DNA of 64,000 nt. Source: Micromonospora rubida. GTDB lineage: Bacteria > Actinomycetota > Actinomycetes > Mycobacteriales > Micromonosporaceae. Positions 58,393 to 64,000 of the stretch are shown one piece after another (within the stretch, counting starts at the first letter, position 1; each line of letters opens with the position of its first letter). Location of the stretch: contig NZ_JAAALO010000001.1 of NCBI RefSeq assembly GCF_009908295.1, positions 186,001 to 250,000 of the forward strand, given 5' to 3'. The translations under genes and the position numbers were made by a program. Below the pieces are notes generated by a model. That model was not told where the DNA came from. It saw only the letters and a list, made by a program, of their open reading frames with translations, and did not search any database.

Positions 58393-59523
58393 ATGCGGCT
58401 GACCGTCGTCGGCAACCCCGACAACCGCCGGGTGGGCCTGTTCAACCGGGCGGTGCTGGCCGCCGGCCTGCCCCGGCCGACGGTGCTGCCCTGGGTCGAC
58501 GTGCTCACCGGCGCGGCACCGCCGCCCGCGGGCGCCCTGGTGCGCGTCGACTCCCCCGGCGAGGACCCGGAGGTGGACCGGCTGCTGCGTCGGGCGGTCG
58601 GCCCGGCCCGGCACGGCGAGCTGATCGGCCTCGCCGACACGTACGCCGGCCTGGTCGACGGGCTGGCCCGGGTCGCGGCCGGCGGCGCGGAGCTGCTCAA
58701 CGACCCGGCCGACGTGGCCGCGCTGTGCGACAAGCGCCGCTGCCACGCGCTGCTGGCCGCCGCCGGGGTCGCGGTGCCGGGCGCGCTGCCCCCGGTCGAC
58801 GGGTACGCGGGGCTGCGCGCGGCGATGGCGGAGGCGGGCTGGTCGCGGGTGTTCGTCAAGCCCGCGCACGGCTCGTCGGCCGCCGGGGTGATCGCCCTCG
58901 CGGTCGGTCCCGGCCGGGTCCGGGCGGTCACCCCGATCGAGGTGGCCCCGGACGGGCTGTTCAACTCGCTGAAGGTGCGCCACTACGACGACGAGGCAGG
59001 CGTCGCCCGGCTCGTCGACCGGCTCGCCCCGGAGGGGCTGCACGTGGAGCGGTGGCTGCCCAAGGCGGGGCTCGGTGACCGGGTCGTCGACCTGCGGGTG
59101 GTGGTGGTCGCCGGCCGCCCCACCCACGCGGTGGTCCGCGCCGCGCGGGGGCCGATGACGAACCTGCACCTGGGCAACGCGCGCGGCGACCTGGCCGAGC
59201 TGCGGGACGCCGCCGGGCCGGCGGCGTGGGCGGCGGCGATGGAGACCTGCGAGCGGGCGGCGGCGTGCTTCCCGCGCAGCCTGCACGTCGGCGTCGACCT
59301 GATGTTCCTGCTCGGCTGGCGGCGGCACGCGGTGGCGGAGGTCAACGCGTTCGGGGACCTGCTGCCCGGGGTGCTGGTCGACGGCCGGGACACCTACGCC
59401 GAGCAGGTGCACGCCCTGACCAGCGGCCGGTGGGACCGCTGGCGGGCGGCCGGGGCGCGAGCCGGGCGGCCGGCAAGGCAGCCGGACCCGGCAGGGCGGG
59501 AGGTCATCGCGTGCGGAACCTGA
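58393..59523 (+). CDS. STM4014 family ATP-grasp-like protein
   Basis: 376 residues. RimK/ATP-grasp features: DKRRCHALLAAAGVAVPG (start of the central domain), FVKPAHGSSAAGV (nucleotide-binding loop), DLRVVVVAGRP, NLHLGNARGDL and VAEVNAFGDLLPG (metal-binding Glu/Asn). ATP-grasp enzymes join a carboxylate to an amine or thiol. It starts one base after the STM4015 copy 2 stop and overlaps the STM4013 start by 13 bp. Substrate unknown; the neighbours suggest a peptide or small-molecule modification pathway. Confidence 0.85.
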   Translation: MRLTVVGNPDNRRVGLFNRAVLAAGLPRPTVLPWVDVLTGAAPPPAGALVRVDSPGEDPEVDRLLRRAVGPARHGELIGLADTYAGLVDGLARVAAGGAELLNDPADVAALCDKRRCHALLAAAGVAVPGALPPVDGYAGLRAAMAEAGWSRVFVKPAHGSSAAGVIALAVGPGRVRAVTPIEVAPDGLFNSLKVRHYDDEAGVARLVDRLAPEGLHVERWLPKAGLGDRVVDLRVVVVAGRPTHAVVRAARGPMTNLHLGNARGDLAELRDAAGPAAWAAAMETCERAAACFPRSLHVGVDLMFLLGWRRHAVAEVNAFGDLLPGVLVDGRDTYAEQVHALTSGRWDRWRAAGARAGRPARQPDPAGREVIACGT

Positions 59524-60314
59524 TCGGCGGCCACGACATCTGCCTGGTCACCCTGGACACGCTGCGCTGGGACGTGGCCGACGGGCTGGCCGACGCCGGG
59601 CGCACCCCGCAGCTCGCCCGGGCGCTGCCGGGCGGCCGGTGGGAGCGCCGGCACTCCCCCGCCAGCTTCACCTACGCCGCGCACCACGCGTTCTTCGCCG
59701 GCTTCCTGCCCACCCCGGTCAGCCACGGCCGGCACGAGCGGCTGTACGCGGCGGCGTTCCCGGGCAGCGAGACGGCGGGCTCCGACACCTGGGTGTTCGA
59801 CGCGCCGGACCTGCCGACCGCCCTCGCCGGGGCGGGCTACCACACGCTCTGCCTGGGCGGGGTGGGGTTCTTCAACCGGCGCAGCCCGCTCGGGTCGGTG
59901 CTGCCCGGCCTGTTCGCCGAGGCGCACTGGGAGCCGGAGTTCGGGGTCACCTCCCCCACCTGCCTGGACGCCCAGCTCGACCGGCTGGCCGAGGTGCTGC
60001 CCCGGGTCCCGGCTGCCCAGCCGCTGTTCACGTTCCTCAACGTCGCGGCGCTGCACCAGCCCAACCGGCACTACGTCCCCGGTGCCGCGCACGACGACCC
60101 GGCCAGCCACGCCGCCGCCCTGGAGTACGTCGACAGCCGCATCGGCCGGCTGTTCGCCCTGCTCACCGGGCGGGGCCGGCCGGTGTTCACGATCATCTGC
60201 TCCGACCACGGCACGGCGTACGGGGAGGACGGCCACACCGGCCACCGGATCGGCCACGACGTGGTGTGGACGGTCCCGTACGCCCACTTCACCCTGCGAC
60301 CGGGAGAATGGTGA
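59511..60314 (+). CDS. STM4013-type hydrolase (alkaline phosphatase superfamily)
   Basis: 267 residues. Alkaline-phosphatase/sulfatase fold: LVTLDTLRWDV at the start (first metal Asp), then HSPASFTYAAHHAFFAGFLP (nucleophile position in the S/T-rich turn), FTFLNVAALHQPN and IICSDHGTAYGED (metal Asp-His). Named STM4013/SEN3800-type in its family. It probably hydrolyses a phosphate or sulfate ester. GTG 59511 follows GGGAGG and overlaps STM4014 by 13 bp; the STM4012 start overlaps its stop. Confidence 0.82.
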   Translation: MRNLIGGHDICLVTLDTLRWDVADGLADAGRTPQLARALPGGRWERRHSPASFTYAAHHAFFAGFLPTPVSHGRHERLYAAAFPGSETAGSDTWVFDAPDLPTALAGAGYHTLCLGGVGFFNRRSPLGSVLPGLFAEAHWEPEFGVTSPTCLDAQLDRLAEVLPRVPAAQPLFTFLNVAALHQPNRHYVPGAAHDDPASHAAALEYVDSRIGRLFALLTGRGRPVFTIICSDHGTAYGEDGHTGHRIGHDVVWTVPYAHFTLRPGEW

Positions 60315-61636
60315 CCAGCATCGACACGGGCCTCGACGGCTCGCCGTACCAGCAGTACCTGTACGCGTACCCGCACAAGACCTCGTACCGGGCGCTGCGG
60401 CCCCGCCCCCTGCTGGCCGACGTGTGGCGGGCCGAGGCACGCGACGCGCTCTTCCTCTACGTCCACCTGCCGTTCTGCGAGATGCGCTGCGGGTTCTGCA
60501 ACCTGTTCACCCGCGCCAACGCCCCCGCCGACCAGGTCACCGCCTACCTGGGGCAGCTACGCCGGCAGGCCCAGCGGGTGGCCGACGCGCTCGGCGGCGA
60601 CACCGGGTACGCCCGGGTGGCGCTCGGCGGCGGCACGCCGACCTACCTGACCGCCGACGAGCTGACCGAGCTGTTCGACATCGCCACGTCCACGCTCGGG
60701 GCGCGGCTGCCCGGCGTACCGCTGTCGGTGGAGACCTCGCCGGCCACCGCGACGCCGGACCGGCTCGCGGTGCTCGCGGCGCACGACACCACCAGGGTGA
60801 GCATCGGGGTGCAGAGCTTCCTCGACGTCGAGGCCCGCGCCGCCGGCCGGCCGCAGCGCCGCACGGAGGTGGAGGCCGCCCTCGGCGCGATCCGTGACGC
60901 GCGGATCCCGGTGCTCAACATCGACCTGATCTACGGCATCGACGGGCAGACCGCCGACACCTGGCGGCAGAGCCTGGACGCGGCGCTCGCGTGGCGGCCG
61001 GAGGAGCTGTACCTGTACCCGCTGTACGTGCGGCCACTGACCGGGCTGGGCCGGCGGGCGCACGGCCGGGCCGACTGGGACGCCCAGCGGCTCGCCCTGT
61101 ACGAGCAGGCGGTGGACGCCCTCGGCGCGGCCGGGTACCGGCAGGAGTCGATGCGGCAGTTCCGCCGGGCCGACGTGCCGACGCCGGACGGCCCGGACTA
61201 CTGCTGCCAGGACGACGGGATGGTGGGGCTGGGCTGCGGCGCCCGCTCCTACACCACGGGCCTGCACTACTCGTTCGACTACGCGGTGAGCGTGCCCGAG
61301 GTGCGGGTGGTGCTCGACGACTACCTGGCCCGGCCGGCCGACGACTTCCGGTTCGCCGAGTTCGGGTTCGCCCTCGACGACACCGAGCAGCGCCGCCGCT
61401 GGCTGCTCAAGTCGCTGCTGCGCGCCGAGGGGGTGGACCCGGTCGCGTACCGGGCCCGGTTCGGCCGCCCGCCCGGCGAGGACTTCCCCGAGCTGGGGCG
61501 GCTGGCCGACCGGGGGTGGGCCAGCGACGGCGGGCTGCGGCTCACCCCGGCGGGGCTGGCCCGCTCCGACGCGGTCGGTCCGTGGCTGACCTCCGCGCAG
61601 GTGCGCAGCGCGATGACCGGGTACGTGCCACGGTGA
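60311..61636 (+). CDS. STM4012 family radical SAM protein
   Basis: 441 residues. HemN/coproporphyrinogen-oxidase-like radical SAM enzyme: cluster motif CEMRCGFCN near residues 47-55, GGGTPTYL (second SAM contact) and VSIGVQSF, VLNIDLIYGIDGQT, as in HemN. The C-terminal winged domain is present (LKSLLRAEGVDP). GTG 60311 sits in the GTGA overlap with GGGAG five bases upstream; the preceding in-frame ATG 60308 is an alternative. HemN-like enzymes outside heme synthesis act as methyl- or other radical transferases; the role here is unknown. Confidence 0.88.
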   Translation: MTSIDTGLDGSPYQQYLYAYPHKTSYRALRPRPLLADVWRAEARDALFLYVHLPFCEMRCGFCNLFTRANAPADQVTAYLGQLRRQAQRVADALGGDTGYARVALGGGTPTYLTADELTELFDIATSTLGARLPGVPLSVETSPATATPDRLAVLAAHDTTRVSIGVQSFLDVEARAAGRPQRRTEVEAALGAIRDARIPVLNIDLIYGIDGQTADTWRQSLDAALAWRPEELYLYPLYVRPLTGLGRRAHGRADWDAQRLALYEQAVDALGAAGYRQESMRQFRRADVPTPDGPDYCCQDDGMVGLGCGARSYTTGLHYSFDYAVSVPEVRVVLDDYLARPADDFRFAEFGFALDDTEQRRRWLLKSLLRAEGVDPVAYRARFGRPPGEDFPELGRLADRGWASDGGLRLTPAGLARSDAVGPWLTSAQVRSAMTGYVPR

Positions 61637-62550
61637 ACCCGGCCGAGCGGTGTCTCCCTGGCCCTCGCATCGACGCTGATGGCCTCGGCGGGGCAGCGGG
61701 CCTGGCGATCCTCTACCGAGGGCCCCTGGCGAGCTGCAACTACGACTGCCCGTACTGCCCGTTCGCGAAGCGGCGCGACCCGCCGGAGCTGCTGGCCGAG
61801 GACCGGGCCGCCCTGGAGCGGTTCGCCGGGTGGGTGGCCGCGACGACGGACGTGCGGCTGTCGGTGCTGTTCACCCCGTGGGGCGAGGGGCTGACCCGCC
61901 GCTGGTACCGGGACGCGTTGGTGTCGCTGTCGCACCTGCCGCACGTCGACCGGGTGGTCATCCAGACCAACCTGGCCGCCCGGGTGGACTGGCTGGCCGA
62001 CGCCGACCCGACCCGGGCTGCGCTGTGGACGACGTACCACCCGGGGCAGGTCACCCGGGAGCGGTTCCTGGCCCGCTGCGCGCGGCTGGCGGAGCTGGGG
62101 GTCCGGTTCTCGGTGGGGGTAGTCGGCCTGCCGGAGCACCTCGACGAGGCGCGGGCCCTGCGCGCCGCGCTGCCGCCCGAGGTGTACCTGTGGGTGAACG
62201 CCGCCGAGGGCCGCCGCTACGACGCCGACGAGGAGGCGACCTGGACGGCGCTGGACCCGCTGTTCGGCTACAGCGTGCGCCCGCACCTGTCGCTGGACCG
62301 GCCGTGCCACGCCGGGGAGACGGCGATCTCCGTGCGCGGCGACGGCACGGTGCGCCGCTGCCACTTCGTCGACGAGCCGATCGGCAACCTGTACGACGGG
62401 TCGTGGCGGGCCGCGCTACGGCCCCGCGCCTGCGTCAACGCGGTCTGCGACTGCCACATCGGGTACGTCCACCTCAAGCCCCTCGGGCTGCGCGACGTGT
62501 TCGCCGGCGGCCTGCTGGAACGCATCCCCGCCGCCTGGCCGCGCGGCTGA
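61633..62550 (+). CDS. STM4011 family radical SAM protein
   Basis: 305 residues. Cluster motif CNYDCPYCPFAKR near residues 35-47, then FTPWGEGL and VVIQTNLAARVDWL. The C-terminal ACVNAVCDCHIGYVHL has three Cys that may bind an auxiliary cluster. GTG 61633 overlaps the STM4012 stop (GTGA). Last gene of the operon; a hairpin follows. With STM4012 it makes two radical SAM enzymes per operon, working presumably on the same unknown substrate. Confidence 0.85.
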   Translation: MNPAERCLPGPRIDADGLGGAAGLAILYRGPLASCNYDCPYCPFAKRRDPPELLAEDRAALERFAGWVAATTDVRLSVLFTPWGEGLTRRWYRDALVSLSHLPHVDRVVIQTNLAARVDWLADADPTRAALWTTYHPGQVTRERFLARCARLAELGVRFSVGVVGLPEHLDEARALRAALPPEVYLWVNAAEGRRYDADEEATWTALDPLFGYSVRPHLSLDRPCHAGETAISVRGDGTVRRCHFVDEPIGNLYDGSWRAALRPRACVNAVCDCHIGYVHLKPLGLRDVFAGGLLERIPAAWPRG

Positions 62551-62551
62551 C

Positions 62552-62593
62552 CCGGGCCGCCCGGCGGTCAGACCCGCAGGCTGTGCGGCCCGG
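62552..62593 (+). terminator. Hairpin after the STM4011-4015 operon
   Basis: CCGGGCCGC (62552-62560) and GCGGCCCGG (62585-62593) form a perfect 9-bp stem with a 24-base loop, starting two bases after the operon's last stop. Confidence 0.55.
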
Positions 62594-62606
62594 CGGCTGC
62601 CGATAG

Positions 62607-62651
62607 GCGTCGGCGAAGCGGGCGTCGCGGTACGCGTCGGCGAAGCGGGCG
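62607..62651. repeat. 18-bp direct repeat with 27-bp period
   Basis: GCGTCGGCGAAGCGGGCG occurs at 62607-62624 and 62634-62651. On the minus strand this reads ARFADAYRDARFADAYR, a 9-residue repeat, but no gene start or complete frame was found. The remaining stretch 62551-62851 holds only the terminator and nothing recognisable. Confidence 0.6.
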
Positions 62652-62851
62652 CCGTGGGCCAGCCCTCCGCCGCACCACAGCCGGCTCGGGTCCCGGCGGC
62701 CGTGTCGGAAATCGTGGGCCGACCGGGTCCTGATGTCGAGTTCCCGCGAGGTGGCGGGATCTGGCTGGCCCGGTGGCGTGGATTCGACGGATCGTGGGCG
62801 TGCGGTGACCAACCGCGTCGTGCCGTGTCGTGCTGGAGAAAAGGGCGTCCT

Positions 62852-64000
62852 TTGAACGTGTCGAGTGGGGGAATGACGGCTCGCGGGCGGGGGGCCACGA
62901 TCGCGCTGGCGTGCGCGGGGGTCTTCGTCGCCTATCTGCCGGTGGTCACCGTCGCGGTGAGCCTGCCGGCGATCCAGCGGGCGTTGGGCGCCTCCACCGC
63001 GCAGCTGTCGTGGGTCTCCGACGCCTTCGTGCTGCCGGTGGCCGCGCTGATCCTCACCGCCGGGGTGTTCTCGGACGTCCACGGCCGCAAGAAGGTCTAC
63101 CAGGTGGGCCTGGCGTTGTGTGCCGCGGGCGCCCTGGTGGCGTTGTGCGCCCGTTCGGTCCAGATGCTCTGGGCCGGGCAGGCCCTGGCCGGTGCGGGAG
63201 CCGCCGCGCTGCTGCCGGTGACGTTGGCGTTGATCAGTCACGCGGTGCCCGATCACCGGGAGCGCGGCAAGTACATCGGGTTGTGGACGACCTGCATGAT
63301 GGCGGCCATGGCGGTGCCGCCGCTGATCGCCGGGGTGATCCTCAATCACGTGGGCTGGCGGTGGATCTTCCTGCTGCCGGTGCCGCTGGCGCTGTTGACC
63401 ATGGTGTTCGCCGCGCGGCTGCTCGACGAGTCCCGGGGGCACGGCGGGCGCAGGCTCGACTGGCCCGGACAGCTCACCGCCGCGCTCGCGATCACCTCGT
63501 TGATCTACGGGGTGATCGAGGGTGGGGCCGAGTCGTTCACGCATCCGCGGGCGCTCGCGGCCCTGGCCGTGTCCGTGGTGAGCGCCGCGGCCTTCGTGCG
63601 GGTGGAACTGCGCAGCAAGGCGCCGATGCTGAACCTGGCGTTGTTCCGCAGCCCGGCCTTCACCGCTTCCACGCTGGCGGCCATGATCAGCTTCCTGGGG
63701 CTGATCGGCTTCTTCTTCGTGCTCAGCCTGTACTTCGGCCTGGTACAGCAGTTGACCACCCTGGAGTCCGCCATCCGGATGGTGCTGGTCAACATCGTGT
63801 CCATGTTCCTGGGCCTGGTGATGGGGCGCGTGATGCGGCACGTGCCGGCCCGGGTGCTCATCACGGTCGGCCTGCTGGTCGCGGCGGTCGCGCTGTTCTG
63901 CCTGACCACGGTCGGCACCGACACGTCCTTCGGCTCGGTGGCCTGGCGCCTGGCCCTGCTGGGGCTGGGTCTCGGCCTCGCCTTTCCGTGCATCACGAAC
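62852..64000 (+). CDS. MFS drug-efflux-type transporter (DHA2-like), 3' end outside window
   Basis: About 383 residues before the window ends. Multiple transmembrane helices: the first about residues 18-40 (ATIALACAGVFVAYLPVVTV), and the MFS loop 2-3 signature GVFSDVHGRKKVY (GxxxDxxGRKxxx) at about residue 73. Residues WVSDAFVLPVAALILTAG fit the 14-TM EmrB/QacA-type exporters. Start options are TTG 62852 (AAGGG six bases upstream, preferred), GTG 62858 or ATG 62873. Probably exports a toxic compound with proton antiport; regulator not in window. Confidence 0.88.
   Translation, partial: MNVSSGGMTARGRGATIALACAGVFVAYLPVVTVAVSLPAIQRALGASTAQLSWVSDAFVLPVAALILTAGVFSDVHGRKKVYQVGLALCAAGALVALCARSVQMLWAGQALAGAGAAALLPVTLALISHAVPDHRERGKYIGLWTTCMMAAMAVPPLIAGVILNHVGWRWIFLLPVPLALLTMVFAARLLDESRGHGGRRLDWPGQLTAALAITSLIYGVIEGGAESFTHPRALAALAVSVVSAAAFVRVELRSKAPMLNLALFRSPAFTASTLAAMISFLGLIGFFFVLSLYFGLVQQLTTLESAIRMVLVNIVSMFLGLVMGRVMRHVPARVLITVGLLVAAVALFCLTTVGTDTSFGSVAWRLALLGLGLGLAFPCITN

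Noticed and set aside
62474..63841. Long minus-strand ORF opposite the transporter
   Set aside because: His/Arg/Gln/Pro-rich composition is typical of the antisense frame of a GC-rich membrane-protein gene; the plus strand encodes clear MFS helices.

Overview
The DNA is very GC-rich, most genes use strong G/C third positions and many start with GTG. The gene families (DUF5753/DUF397 pairs, ECF sigma with DGPF partner, STM4011-STM4015 cluster, DivIVA-type coiled coils) and an intergenic CCGCGATCTTGCAC inverted repeat point to an actinomycete, most likely Micromonosporaceae (Micromonospora-like). This is inference from composition and gene content; no rRNA or intact tRNA is present to fix the taxon.

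Layout. 0.2-4.2 kb: surface/secreted proteins (zinc-peptidase-like lipoprotein, two small membrane-anchored proteins, a trypsin-like protease). 4.5-7.2 kb: CPBP membrane protease with an overlapping two-component system. 7.2-8.8 kb: ECF42-like sigma factor with its DGPF (YciI) protein. 9-11.6 kb: small hypotheticals. 11.7-22.5 kb: an accessory region bounded by a truncated SDR gene and a truncated IS701-type transposase. It holds a large low-GC HNH-nuclease/repeat protein, a complete IS21 element with target-site duplication, a membrane pentapeptide protein, two identical 43-bp tRNA-Pro(GGG) 3' ends with repeated GGGGACCA octamers (scars of integrative elements), a HAD hydrolase and a 13-bp x 10 tandem repeat. 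22.5-35.1 kb: TetR/SDR pair, a TPR-CHAT protease divergent from a three-gene operon (Cys-motif protein, membrane protein, TPR protein), DJ-1 and GlxA-type proteins, LysR/SDR pair, and a DUF5753/DUF397 pair.

35.1-49.7 kb looks like a defence-type island. A leftward operon encodes an HTH/N6-methylase-fold protein, a Ser/Thr kinase, an SNF2-type helicase and a 1638-residue PglX/DrmMI-like adenine methyltransferase. Divergent from it are an SMC/Rad50-like ATPase with a zinc-hook-like CxxC and a small translationally coupled partner. The helicase and methyltransferase resemble the DrmD/DrmMI pair of DISARM, but drmA, drmB, drmC and a recognisable nuclease are absent; a broken small gene sits at the downstream edge.

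49.8-62.6 kb: coiled-coil proteins (one DivIVA-like), then two poorly understood metabolic clusters. The first has a radical SAM enzyme, a PEP-mobile (phosphohistidine) protein, a dCTP-deaminase-fold protein, a pentapeptide membrane protein and, convergently, a separate PPDK-N-type ATP-binding domain, as if a PEP-synthase-like enzyme had been split. The second is the STM4015 (two copies)-STM4014-STM4013-STM4012-STM4011 operon. An MFS exporter runs off the right end.
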